From positions 35,487,376 through 35,551,375 of the forward strand of contig NC_044976.1 in assembly GCF_008728515.1 (NCBI RefSeq): a DNA stretch of 64,000 bases, read 5' to 3'. Below are positions 20,035-29,985 of the stretch, in pieces (position 1 is the first letter of the stretch; every line of letters begins with the position of its first letter). The notes under the pieces were generated by a model, which searched no databases, had not been told where the DNA came from, and worked only from the letters and a program-made list of their open reading frames with translations. The position numbers and the translations under genes were made by a program. The DNA is from Papio anubis (Eukaryota; Chordata; Mammalia; Primates; Cercopithecidae).

Positions 20035-20140
20035 CAGGTGACGAACAGACGAACTCAGATAAGCAATGGGACTTGCTCAAGGACACACAGCAAGTAAGGG
20101 TTAGACACCAGATCTGCCAGACTCCTTGTCCATTGCTCTT
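20035..20140 (-). repeat. MIR fragment
   Basis: GGGACTTGCTCAAGGACACA, CAGCAAGTAAGGGTTAGACA and the reversed head TGCCAGACTCCTTGTCC identify antisense MIR. Confidence 0.8.
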
Positions 20141-20219
20141 CAAATGGCATCACATTGACAGAGATGTGCCAGGACCGAGCTCAGATTAGAAGTACACAAA
20201 ACATGAGCAGCCATACCTG

Positions 20220-20700
20220 CCTCTGGGAACTCAATGCCTCACTTGCATCTGAGCTCATTCTCCCTCCAACCTCCCACCTCCATTCTGCCAAGGCCGCCTG
20301 CTTCCTCTTGCTCCAAAAAAGCACTGAAGTTTCTTTCCAATTACAGACTTTGAACACTCTCTTCCCTGGAATACTTTTCCTCCCACTGTTCACTGGGACT
20401 ACTCCCTGTCCGTCAAGTCTCACCTGAGGTAGCACCTCCTCAAAGAAGCCCTCCCAGATACACCTTCTCCCTACGCCCTTTCCTCTGCTTCAGGGCTCTC
20501 AGTTAATTCACTTTCATATCAGCCTGTGCTATGCCCCTGTATCACATTTCTCAATAGTAGTTAAATCACTGTTTGTGTTATTACTTCGTATTTATCACCT
20601 TCATGGGACAGCAAGCTATAAAGTATAACTGTCTGGATCACTCTGTCTTGTTTACCACTGTATGCCCAGCACCTAGCACAAGACTTGGCACTTAGTCTTC
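20220..20700 (+). mobile_element. L2 LINE 3' end
   Basis: CTTCCCTGGAATACTTTTCC, TCAAAGAAGCCCTCCCAGAT, TGTATGCCCAGCACCTAGCA and AAGACTTGGCACTTAG are in sense L2 order. The 53 bases at 20588-20640 recur at 21736-21788. It abuts an L2 of opposite strand. Confidence 0.85.
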
Positions 20701-21480
20701 CACTTATTCAAAAGTGTTTATTGAATATCTACTATGTGCCAAGCACTGACAGCATCCCTGTTTGCGTGGAAGCTTCATTCTAGTGGAGAAGCACATACAA
20801 TACAAACCTATGTCTGGTGATGATGAGTGTGAGAAGAAAAACAGAACAGGGTGTGCCAATTTTTGAACTGATGTTTGGGAATTCTCTTAGAGGTGACATT
20901 TGAGCAGAGCCTGGGAGGAAGCGAGAGGATGAGATCCACAAACACTGAAGGGAACAGCATTCCACACAGCAGGATCAGTAACTGCAGAAGCCCAGAGGCT
21001 GGTCTGTGCATGGCATGTTCCTAGAGGTTGGGGTGAGAGGGCAGTGGAGAAGGTGGGTCAGAGAGGTGGGGGGCCCAGTGTTGAAGACTTCAGAGTTGAC
21101 TCTGTGTGAGACAGGAAGCCATTGGAGGGTTGTGAGCAGTGAGAGGACTTGATCTGACTTTGGTTCTAGAAGGACAGCTCTGGGTACTGTGCAGAGACCA
21201 CCCACAGCAGCCAAGGGCAGGAGCAGGAGAACCTGCTGAGAGGCTACTGCACCAGTCCAGGTAAAAGGTTGTGGTGGCTTGGACCAGAAGAGTAGCGATG
21301 AAGGTGGAAGAAGACTATGGACTGCAGGTATATTCTGCAGATGGAGCCAACGGGGTTTGCTAAGGGATTAAATGTTGGGTATAATGGCTGAAAGGAGTCA
21401 AGGATGATGCCACAGATGCTGGCCTTAGCAACTGGAATAATGGAGCTTCTGTAAACCAATAAATTGCCCTTTATGCTTAA
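20700..21480 (-). mobile_element. long L2 LINE 3' part, antisense
   Basis: TTTATTGAATATCTACTATG, TAGAGGTGACATTTGAGCAG, GGAAGCCATTGGAGGGTTGT, GAGGACTTGATCTGACTTTG and GGAGTCAAGGATGATGCCAC follow reversed L2 over nearly 800 bases. It meets the sense L2 tail to tail near 20700. Confidence 0.85.
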
Positions 21481-21735
21481 GCCCAACTGAACTAGGGTTT
21501 ATCACTTGGAATTTTTTTTTTTTACTATTGAGTAACTCAGAGACTAACCAACAGGCCAGAAGTAGCAAGGTAGGAAGTACGGAGGAAGGGACAGATAGGG
21601 GGAGGACAGGAAAGTGCCCGACTGGATGCAGCAGAGAGTGGGACCTCGAGATTGAAAAAAGAGGACTCTGGGATCGCCTCCCCAGGAGCTGAGGAGGATG
21701 GCAGCCTCGATCATGGGAAGCACAGGTTCGACTGA

Positions 21736-21788
21736 GTATTTATCACCTCCATGGGACAGCAAGCTATAAAGTATAACTCTCTGGATCA
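21736..21788 (+). repeat. local copy of 20588-20640
   Basis: 53 bases matching 20588-20640 at 51 of 53 positions (T/C at the seventh base of CACCTYCATGGG, G/C in ATAACTSTCTGG). Its right edge touches a perfect hairpin at 21788-21814. It is much more similar than independent L2 copies would be. Confidence 0.9.
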
Positions 21789-21814
21789 AAAAGGAAAACG
21801 TCCTTTTCCTTTTT
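21788..21814. repeat. perfect inverted repeat
   Basis: AAAAAGGAAAA at 21788-21798 and TTTTCCTTTTT at 21804-21814 pair perfectly over 11 bases around the loop CGTCC. It lies directly at the end of the duplicated 53-mer. Confidence 0.95.
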
Positions 21815-21889
21815 AATTTGAGGCACCGGCTGCTGGAAACGTGGGATTGGAGCCTTGGAGGGAAACCAGAGCTCCCAGGTGCTGCATGC

Positions 21890-22050
21890 TTTCAATAAGC
21901 CAAGCACAGTGTGAAGCTCACATGTACTGTGTTGCTAAGCACTGCAAAGCTTTATCAGATTAGTGTCGCTGCTCCCATTTTACAGACGAGGAAATAGAGA
22001 CTCAGAGAAGCTCTGCGGCCTGCCCAAAGCCACACAATTAGAAATAGACT
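21890..22050 (-). repeat. MIR SINE
   Basis: CTCCCATTTTACAGACGAGG, AAATAGAGACTCAGAGAAGC and CCCAAAGCCACACAATTAGA are an antisense MIR core. Confidence 0.85.
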
Positions 22051-22089
22051 TGGAACCACCCAGGAGAAAGTAAATCTTTTGCCTGTAGG

Positions 22090-22232
22090 TGACATTAGGA
22101 ACCCCCCAGCTGGAGGTCAAAAGACATTGGCTCCTTGTGTGACCTTGGAAGCTCATCCTCCTCTCTGCGCTCCGCTTCCCCATCTGGGAAATGCAAGATT
22201 GGGCTTGATGATCTCAGACTCACTGTAGCCTT
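22090..22232 (+). repeat. MIR SINE
   Basis: CTCCTTGTGTGACCTTGGAA, CGCTTCCCCATCTGGGAAAT and the downstream GATGATCTCAGACTC make a sense MIR that faces away from the antisense MIR just to its left. Confidence 0.7.
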
Positions 22233-22636
22233 CCTCCCTCCTGTTTTGTCTTCAGAGGACCAGGACAGGCAGAAATGATCCATCTGCCACACAGCTTGGG
22301 CACCTACTGTGTGCAGCACCTTGTCTTGAGAGGAGGGAGGGAGAAGGAGCATGGAGCCCACCTTCAGAGGACTCCCAGAATGCTGGGGGCTGGGAGCACA
22401 GGGCCTCAGCAGACAGCACTGCCAGGAGGGACCAGGGAGCCAAGCCAAGCTCCTGCACACAAATCGCTCCTGGCATATGCTCCTCATTTCATACATCATT
22501 TGCAAGGAGCTGTAGCCATTTTGCAAAGCCTCTTCCTGCTCCAGGAGCATCTGGGCTTTGGCTTCTGTCTTTTCTGCTCGGTCTCCTGCCCTTTACATTG
22601 TCCCCTTCCACTGCCACCGGCAGCCACAGACAATAC

Positions 22637-22792
22637 TTCTCTGTAGGTTTGGGAGATCCGGGTGGAGGTGAGCAGAGTAACTTTCCCCTGGATGGACTCG
22701 ATGGTGTAAAGAGTGTGCATGGTCCAGGCCGGGTCCTGGGAGACGTGCACCGCAAGGGTGGAGCGACAAGTGTGAGTGATGCCTCTGGGAGG
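22637..22792 (-). CDS. candidate internal coding exon, gene unknown
   Basis: On the minus strand a pyrimidine-rich TTCCTTATCTTACTCGGTGC ending AG precedes a 156-base open stretch, and GTATTG follows it, so it could be a 52-codon exon with phase 0 at both ends. Its translation includes THTCRSTLAVHVSQDPAWTM and IQGKVTLLTSTRISQTYRE, which reads more like a folded protein than the repeat-derived frames elsewhere. Several CpGs (GACGTGCACCGC, GAGCGAC, CTCGATGG) survive in an otherwise CpG-poor area. Weaknesses: I do not recognise the protein, the donor is poor, the other two minus frames are also open here, and no partner exon was found. It may be an exon of a gene that extends outside the window, an exapted sequence, or chance. 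Confidence 0.2.
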
Positions 22793-23059
22793 CTGCACCG
22801 AGTAAGATAAGGAATGGCTGCATTGGGATTCACTGAGTAATGCACACACTGCCAGAATTAGGCTCCCAACGAGGAACTGTTATGATACAGTAATGTGGAA
22901 AAATGTCCGTGGTATGGTCCACTGCAGGTTGGGAATATCGCCGTCAGGTTAGGTTTCAGGGAGTATCTCACTATCTTGGAAGGGCTGGGGGATGTGAGTA
23001 ATACCACTGTTGGGGGTTTTGCAATGTAGGCAATGTGCAGAAAGGACAGACCCATGGCT

Positions 23060-23135
23060 TGTTCAAGTTATCTCCAGGGCTTACTGTATAGTAGGTGCTC
23101 AATGAATATTTGCTAAGCAACTGGATAAATGAACC
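23060..23135 (+). repeat. L2/MIR tail fragment
   Basis: GTATAGTAGGTGCTCAATGA followed by ATATTTGCTAAGCAACTGGA is the sense end of L2 or MIR. Confidence 0.6.
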
Positions 23136-23288
23136 GAGTGAATAACACTGTGCCCACACACACTGAGTGATGGGAACGAACATCGCCAAGGACTCCTCCT
23201 AGCGCTGCCCCCAGGGCCTACTCCAGACACCAGGAACCACAGATGCAATGGAAATGGGTCATCTGACTCAATTAGAGGGACCAATTCC

Positions 23289-23345
23289 ATCTCTCTCTCT
23301 CTCTCTCTCTTCCTCTTTCATTCTTTCTCCCTCTCTCTCTCTTGC
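23289..23345 (+). repeat. (CT)n microsatellite
   Basis: Ten or so uninterrupted CT units, then TTCCTCTTTCATTC and further CT runs. Short, probably polymorphic. Confidence 0.95.
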
Positions 23346-23749
23346 TCACCCTCTGTCTCCTCTTTCAGTCTCTGGTTTTGTTGCTGGAAGGAAAACAAAG
23401 AAAGTTCTCCCCTTTCATGCTGGAGCCTCTCACCAAGCCTGAGCTTCCCGGAGCCCAGGCTGTTCACTCCCCACAATCTTTCAAAAGTTGGGCCGGCAGC
23501 TCAGAGCCAAGGATATGGGGAAGTTAGAGCTCCGGCTTCCACCCAGGACAAACCCCAGACCAGCTACAGTGGCCATGGAGCCTGCTGGAGCCAATGCCAG
23601 ACTCCAATCTGACAGAGCCCACACATACCACCTCCCTGTCCTGGAGTGCCTACTTCCAGTCCTCTCCAGCCTGAACCCAAGGGAGGACCAAGATGGCCCA
23701 GGGGAGCCCTGAGCAGCAGAGCCGCTGGGCTGTACCTAGGGCTTAATGC
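23346..23749. other. unassigned stretch
   Basis: No repeat or convincing exon; overlapping short frames on the plus strand only. Confidence 0.3.
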
Positions 23750-23975
23750 ATATTCTCATTCTTTGTCTATTCTTCTATTTGATGGAGCTCTTGAGGACCT
23801 GCTATGTGCCAGGCACACACTCAACCTTGAGGATCTCACAGTGGGCCAAGCCAACAAGGTCCCTGCCCTTATGGACCTGACATTCTAGTAGAGAAGAAAG
23901 CCAATCAACTATCAACCAACCAAATGAATATGAATATTTTAGGTGGTGAGAAGTACAACAAAGACAGCATAAAGT
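23750..23975 (-). mobile_element. L2 LINE 3' part
   Basis: GGACCTGCTATGTGCCAGGC, CCTGCCCTTATGGACCTGAC and ATTCTAGTAGAGAAGAAAGC are reversed L2. Confidence 0.8.
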
Positions 23976-24414
23976 TGTGCTGGCTTTTCTCAGTTTCTTC
24001 CCCTGGCTTCCATTCGATTATTTTCCCCACTCTGATCTGCTTCATGCCCTGGGGCTGAGCCCTGTGGAATGCACCCCTGGACTCCCTTGCCTCCGGCTGG
24101 CTTCTACTTGGGTTCAGGCAATGGAGGACTCCAGCAGGAAGTCAGAGCACTGGAGGAGAGAGAAGTTCATGCATTCCTTCTCCTGCCCCCCCTTTCTATG
24201 CTGCCCAGATTCTAGCAGTGGCTGCAACTTTCTGTGACTCTGGCTCAGCCCTCTTCAGATTCTGATAGCACATTTTCTCCCAGCGCCCCCTCAGACCCCA
24301 GGTGCTAGCATCTTCCCACAGTGGCTAGCTGCAGGGTCCCTTATCCTTGTCCACAGTCTTCAGATTCCCAGTCAAGCATGCCGTGCTATTCCTGCTGGGC
24401 CCCCGACTGATACA
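23976..24414 (+). repeat. unnamed old interspersed repeat
   Basis: TCTTCCCACAGTGGCTAGCT, CCTCAGACCCCAGGTGCTAG and the terminus CCGACTGATACAC are the sense counterpart of the repeat at 4690-5090. Recognised as a dispersed mammalian pattern, family not named. Confidence 0.4.
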
Positions 24415-24713
24415 CAGATAAATGGCATAGGATGTGCTGGGAGACAGGGCATGGTCAGGGAAGGCCAGTTCAGGCTTGGGTTGTTAAGGAACGGAAAGCT
24501 GGCCACATGTCTGGAAAGCAGTGAATGAGGGAATGCAGTTGGGATGAAATTCAAAATACTTAACAATTGGCTTGGCACAGGAGCTACCCAATCAGAAGGG
24601 AACCAGTTGTAATTGGCCATTGCACCTGCTGCACTAGCATCCTGGGTGATCAGAAAGGCAGTCAGGGTGCACCGGCCAGGGTCCTGCAGACACCAATGAC
24701 ACATGCAAGCTCC
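24415..24713. other. unassigned stretch left of the local duplication
   Basis: No repeat recognised. AACCAGTTGTAATTGGCC and ACCCAATCAG are present. There is no similarity to the sequence left of the partner copy at 26836. Confidence 0.3.
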
Positions 24714-24962
24714 ACTTGCAATGTCTCCACTTCATATCTGATGCTTTTCTCCTTTTCTCCCAGGGCCACACCAAAGAAGATAGCTGGCTTGCCAGGTGTT
24801 TGACAATTAGCCATGTGGGGAAACCTTGAGTCCTGGGGGCACTTCTAAAAGGTACACTGCTGTAGGTTCTGGCTCCAGACCCAGAGAAGTGTTCAAGAGA
24901 AGCCTGAAAAAAATACAGCTCAGAGAGGTTATGTGACTTGCCCAGGACCACACAGCCAGGTG
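24714..24962 (+). repeat. local duplication, copy A
   Basis: Matches 26836-27096 in direct orientation. Shared stretches include TTCATATCTGATGC, TCTCCCAGGGCCACACCAAA, CTTGAGTCCTGGGGGCACTT and TTCTGGCTCCAGACCCAGAG. By eye about 22 substitutions and three small indels over some 240 aligned bases. The right end holds MIR-like GACTTGCCCAGGACCACACA. Confidence 0.9.
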
Positions 24963-26124
24963 GGAAGGCAAGTGAGGAGAGTTTAATAAAGGGGCACTTT
25001 ATACAAGTGTGGATGAGGAAGCCTCAAGGGTGAGGCAGAACTGCAGGACTGTAACAATCCCATGCAAGAGGGCGAGGGGAGAGCGCCGTTACTAGACGCA
25101 GACAGAGTTGTGCAGAGAGGGCTGCCTTCAAAAAAGCTGGGACCTTCCCTCAAGGACCGCACGTAAGCTGTGGTGGCCCTATGGGAAAGCATCAGAGAAA
25201 CCAATGTCCCAACCCAGCTCTTCACCCTGTCCCCAATCTCCTTATGGTGACACCCACTGGCCAGTGCCACTCAGGAGCCAGAGAATGTCTATATGGGTCA
25301 CCTTCCCGAAGCCTAGAGCAGGACAAGGAGGGAGCCTGGATCATGAGAGGGAAGTAGGAAGTCTCCAGCCCCCAGATCATGTCACACCTTGAAAGTCATG
25401 GCAGGTGGGAAAATACTGGGAAGGAGAGTGACAAAATCACATCTGGACCCTTTACCTCCATCCACAGGGAGGTGACAATGGGCTCTGCTCATGACAGCCT
25501 GGACCAGACACCTCCCAGAAGCATGTGGTGATACTGGTTGGGAGGCAGAAGGAAGCTGGGAGCACCTCCTGGGGAGCCCAGCCCCCTGCGACCAACCATC
25601 TCAGAGAACCCAGGGGCCTCAGCCCATGGGAGGCAAACTCACTGGGCCCTGCACGCCATGAGTGTGGCACACAGGACCGCCCTAGATGCAATGGGCTTTG
25701 GTTTCCCTCCACCAGGTAGGCAGCCTTCAGAAATCAGAAAATGCCCGAGGCTTTCCTTGAGAGGCTCCTGCTGAGCTACCAAGGAGAGGCAGAGGAGGAG
25801 ACAGAAACCCTCCCAGACCCAGCTTTGCCAGGTTGAGAAGTGGGAGAGGTGGTTTCGGAAAGCTGCCCATACGTTCCCTTCTCCCACCCATCATGAGGGT
25901 TAAGACAGAGACGCAGAAGAAAGGGAGCAACTTGTCCCCGCTTTGTGTACTCATCTCAACCTGTGTTCTCATCTGCGGGAGTGGTCAGGGCACCCGGACA
26001 GGAGGACAAACTCCAGACCCCCGCGGGTTCTACAGGTGCTTGGAATTTGCAATCAACAGGACTTTCAGAAGAAGATTCTACAGGACCTCCACAAGAATCT
26101 GGGGGCTGAATTTTTCGTAGCTTG
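24963..26124. other. largely unassigned stretch
   Basis: No confident repeat except a weak reversed L2 trace near 25385-25450 (GGAGAGTGACAAAATCACAT). Frames of up to 95 codons overlap on both strands without recognisable domains. Confidence 0.3.
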
Positions 26125-26185
26125 AATATTGGAGTCAAGAAAATCCCTAGACTTGGAATCAGAAGCCTGGGGTTCTAATCATAGC
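26125..26185 (+). repeat. MIR head fragment
   Basis: AGACTTGGAATCAGAAGCCT followed by GGGGTTCTAATCATAGCC is the sense MIR head. Confidence 0.6.
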
Positions 26186-26284
26186 CTGCATGTAGCAGGT
26201 GCATGCAAACATGGTTTTAAGGCAAGAGAGAGAAAACTGATAACATGGGATATCATGTCACAGCTCCTCATCTGACCTGCGCAT

Positions 26285-26455
26285 GAGCCAGGCCCTGGCT
26301 CTGCAAATGCACCTGATGTTCTTTTTCACATTGTCTCAGCAGGAGCCTGATCCATTTCACAGAAGAAGAAACTGAGGCTCAGGGAGATTACTTCCCTCGC
26401 CCCAGTCCTGCAAGCTGGTCAGCAGTAGAGCCAGGAGGCAAGCCCAGGCCACTGG
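26285..26455 (-). repeat. MIR SINE
   Basis: TTTCACAGAAGAAGAAACTG, AGGCTCAGGGAGATTACTTC and CAGCAGTAGAGCCAGGAGGC identify antisense MIR. Confidence 0.8.
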
Positions 26456-26589
26456 TGGTAAAAGCCTGGGCCCTCCACCACCAGATCTCCTCTCTAAGAG
26501 GAGAACGATGCAGCTCCAAAGCCTGGGTTCCCTCAGCAAATGCTGGGGTTTCCAAAAAACAGCTCAGACAACTCTGGGTTCCACAACTC

Positions 26590-26750
26590 CCCGCCTCCAT
26601 TATTACAGCCCAATGCTGCCATTCCCAGACTCACTAGGCAGAGGCTGAATCCTGCCTGATTCATTCCTTTAATCAGAGCTGAAGCAGCTTCCTGAAGAAC
26701 ACTTAGACCCTCGTTAAAATTAAGTCATTGCTTTAATAACCACAGGGCAG
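26590..26750. promoter_or_regulatory. repeat-free block, possible conserved element
   Basis: CCTCCATTATTACAGCCCAA, TTCCTTTAATCAGAGCTGAA and AAAATTAAGTCATTGCTTTA occur in non-repetitive sequence left of duplication copy B. Inference only. Confidence 0.22.
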
Positions 26751-26835
26751 AGACGGCTGCAGCTGGGAGTGTGTGAGCTCTCAGCACTCCCCATGGGTCT
26801 TGATGAGCTGGGCACTGCCATGGGATACCAGGCAC

Positions 26836-27096
26836 TCCAATTTCTCCAGTTCATATCTGATGCCTTTCTCCTTTTCTCCCAGGGCCACACCAAAGGAGAT
26901 ATACAGCAGGCTTGCCAGGTGTTTCTCTGACAATTAGCCATGTGGGCAAACCTTGAGTCCTGGGGGCACTTCTAAAAGGTATCCTGGTATGGGTTCTGGC
27001 TCCAGACCCAGAGAAGTTTTCAAGAGGAGCTTGAAAAAAAGAAAAACCACAGCTCAGTGAAGTTACATTACTTGCCCAGGAGCACACAACCAGCTA
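26836..27096 (+). repeat. local duplication, copy B
   Basis: Partner of 24714-24962, about 2.1 kb away. Copy B carries extra bases ACAGC in GATATACAGCAGGC, CTCTG in GTGTTTCTCTGAC, and AGAAAAAC in the A-rich run. Outside these limits the two neighbourhoods do not match. Confidence 0.9.
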
Positions 27097-27261
27097 GAGG
27101 GAGCACAGGATCTGGAACCCAAGTCTGTATAAACCTTAAACCCAATATACCAACTGTATATTCCTCTTACCTCATCGCATAGGGTCATTGTGTCTTCGTG
27201 GGTCCTGCAAAGGCACCTGTTCTGGGGACAAGTGCCATCTCACCTGGGAAGACAGACCTGC

Positions 27262-27420
27262 CATTGTTACTCATTAGCTCAGTGAGTTGAGGTAAATTGC
27301 CTGACTTTTCTGTGCCTCAGATTCTTCATCTGTCATATAGGATATGAGGTTATTGTGAACCTTGAATGAGATAACAAATGTGCAAATGCTCTGGCAATTG
27401 TAAAGTTTGGTGTACGTTGA
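27262..27420 (+). repeat. MIR SINE
   Basis: TGTGCCTCAGATTCTTCATC, GTTATTGTGAACCTTGAATG and the sense 3' part AATGCTCTGGCAATTG identify MIR. Confidence 0.8.
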
Positions 27421-27699
27421 GGATAAGTGGGCCTGCGGGAAAAGTCAGATTCCAGCAAACATCATGGCGGGGACTAGGGAGCATCAGGGAAGAACAGGGG
27501 GAGAGGGTGTGGGCTAGGAAATGATGAATGGGCGCCTGCACATTCCTGGGGAAGAAGCATGCAGAGATCTGTGAGGCAGGAGCTCAGCTCGGGGAGAGAG
27601 AGGCACTCTGGCTGGACCACACAGGGCTGGGGCAGGGGAAACCTGGGGAGTTAACCACACTCCTCCAGGACCATGCAAGAAGTGGCCAGGGTCAGGCAA

Positions 27700-27880
27700 G
27701 CTGTGACTGGGATGTGCACTGCAATGGCCACATCTCTTGCCCTCTGAGCCTTGGTTTCCTCTCTGTACCATGGAGGTAATAGATCTATTTTACAGGGTCA
27801 TGGTGGGGATTGACAATAATGGGTGTAAAGTGCCTGACATACAGCAGGTGCTCAATAAATGATTTCCATTGTTATCGTGA
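27700..27880 (+). repeat. MIR SINE
   Basis: GAGCCTTGGTTTCCTCTCTG, AAAGTGCCTGACATACAGCA and GGTGCTCAATAAATGATTTC are sense MIR through its tail. Confidence 0.88.
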
Positions 27881-27899
27881 TGGGGACTACGATGATTAG

Positions 27900-28050
27900 C
27901 AAATATCTCTGAGTCTACTTCCTACACTACAAAGTGAAAATAATCAGATCTATGTCACACTATTCTCGGAATGCTAAAAGGTCGTAGTCTACCTGAGACT
28001 ACCAAGCACAGGGCCTTACGCACAGCAGGCACTCAACAATCTATTCTCCC
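27900..28050 (+). repeat. MIR SINE, second tandem copy
   Basis: CTACAAAGTGAAAATAATCA, CAGGGCCTTACGCACAGCAG and GCACTCAACAATC are another sense MIR directly after the previous one. Confidence 0.7.
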
Positions 28051-28689
28051 CTTCCTTTCTTTTTCTGACCAAGGACAGGTGTGGAGCCTACAGATAGGCA
28101 TGGTAGGAAGATAGGCTTTGGTTCCATCCTACACCTCCCAGCTTCCTTTTGTTAGTGAAGGAAGGTGACACATTTCAGGCAACAAGCTGAATTCAAGGCC
28201 AAAGCCCTTGCAACTTGGAGGATGCACAATCCTATGACTGCAGGTTCTGATGTCACTGGACCGCCCAGCCCTGGCCTATAGTAAACACAACCTTAGATTT
28301 AGAGTCCAAAGATTGTAGGCGGAATCCTGGCTCAGCTTCTTCCATTTCCTCAGGACCTGCATGTAGCAGTAATCCATGTTTCCTTAAGACAGGATGGAAG
28401 CCTGCCCCCTCGGCTGCCCACCAGCTAAAGATTCAAACTCAGATATCTGTGGGAATAGTACAGCCCTCCCATTCCTCCAGATTCCTTTGGAATGTTGGGA
28501 ATTTCCCCAAATTAGGAAAAGTAAGGGCAGAGGCTCCTCCAAAAGCAGGCAGTGGCTGGCCAGGCCCCTCATGCAGAGGAGCACCCAGTGGGTGCTGGAG
28601 GCTTCCCAGCACCTTTCCTACGCCCGGGCAACCCCAGCCCAGCCCCAGCAGGTGTGTTTGGAGAAGCACATCCCAAGTCTCACCCCGTA
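28051..28689. other. unassigned stretch
   Basis: A weak sense MIR head trace lies at 28290-28360 (TTAGATTTAGAGTCCAAAGA). The rest is non-repetitive; open frames of 101-138 codons overlap in two plus-strand frames and show no domain. Confidence 0.3.
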
Positions 28690-28830
28690 CATGTTCCCTG
28701 GCTCAATTACAGGCTCAATTTTCTTTTCTGTTTAATCCCCAAATCAATATGTGTTCATACATATTTAATCGGGAGACTGTTTTTATTAGAGTGGGGATTA
28801 GTTTTACATCTTTCTCCCCACTGCTTGGAA
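28690..28830. promoter_or_regulatory. repeat-free AT-rich block, possible conserved element
   Basis: GGCTCAATTACAGGCTCAAT, TTTAATCCCCAAATCAATAT, ACATATTTAATCGGGAGACT and GGGGATTAGTTTTACATC carry several ATTA/TAAT cores plus TAATCC. Inference only. Confidence 0.3.
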
Positions 28831-29464
28831 GACATCTGCCACTCACAAGAAAGATGAGTGGATGAAAGAGAAAAAGACCCACGTGCAGGCCAGGCCCAAC
28901 CCAGTGCCCGGGCCAAGGCAGAGACACTGAGAGTACTGCTCCTGCACCTGGCATCCCTGCCGCGTGGGGCCAGAGCCCTGCTGCCTCCCAGCCGCCTCTC
29001 TCTGGGGCTGAGCCTGCAGCCTGCTCCTCACTTCCCAATCCCTGCCGTAAGTCCCTGCTCAGGGATGGGCCCCTGGGGGGCCTTCCAGGCCTGTTCTCCA
29101 GGAGCTAGGAGACCCAGGGCCCGCTACCTGTCAGAGGTCAGAAAGGGAGGTCGCCCTCAGCCTTGCCTTTCAGAAGTAATAGATTTCTCCTTCCAACTCC
29201 GAGTCAAGGCTGAACAGAATAAATTATCACCCTTTCACAGTGTCATCACCGTCACACTCAGTCTCGGCTGCCATCTGCTTCTTCGCCAGCATCCCCACCT
29301 AGCCAAGCTGGAAGGAAGGAGAGAACGCGTGGACAGGTAGATCACTGTGCTGGCCAGAGAAGGACAAGGGCAAGAACACCCTGGGGCCCAGAGCTAGAGA
29401 GAGGAGGCTGGGGCAAATTTCTCAGCACCCCTGTTAAAATAGGTATAAAACGGTAGGCGTGTGT
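28831..29464. other. GC-richer stretch with a possible conserved segment
   Basis: 28850-29150 is GC-rich with a 160-codon frame lacking any recognisable domain. The segment 29165-29295 (AAGTAATAGATTTCTCC, CAGAATAAATTATCACCC, GTCTCGGCTGCCATCTGCTT) is non-repetitive and AT-richer and could be conserved. Confidence 0.25.
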
Positions 29465-29670
29465 CAAACCAGCTACACATCATCTCATTTAATCCTCGCC
29501 TCATCTCATCTCTGAGAGACAGAGCCTCTTCTCCTCATCTGCATTTTACAGAGGAGAAAACTGAGGCTCAGTGGGATTACAGGTCTTGCCAAAGCCTCAC
29601 AAACAGGAAGTAGCAGAACCTGGACTTGAGCCACACCACATGGCTCAGGGCCTGTGCTTTTAGCTGTTTG
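29465..29670 (-). repeat. MIR SINE
   Basis: ATCTCATTTAATCCTCGCCT, GCATTTTACAGAGGAGAAAA, CTGAGGCTCAGTGGGATTAC and CAGAACCTGGACTTGAGCC identify antisense MIR. Confidence 0.9.
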
Positions 29671-29879
29671 GACTGCCCTCTCTCCAGGATAAAATAATCT
29701 TCCCCTCCTCAACACAAGCTGGAGGTCATTCAAGGTGACATCCATAGGCAACGAGAGTTTGGGAGCACTAGTTATTGGCTGGAAATTGCCAGCCGCCAAG
29801 GAACCTGGGGATGTTGGGTGTGGCCAGTACCACAGCTCATGGTCACCACCACTCTCCTGTCTCTTCATTGACCTCAAGC

Positions 29880-29985
29880 GTAGTGTGCCTACTGAGCATC
29901 TCCACCTGGTCTGCACTAGGAGCTGGGCTACGTGGATGAACAAAGCCAGGTATGGTTCGTCTCTCACTCAACTAACAGTCTATGG
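29880..29985 (-). repeat. L2 tail fragment
   Basis: GTGTGCCTACTGAGCATCTC, TGGATGAACAAAGCCAGGTA and CTAACAGTCTATGGG follow reversed L2 order. Confidence 0.6.
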
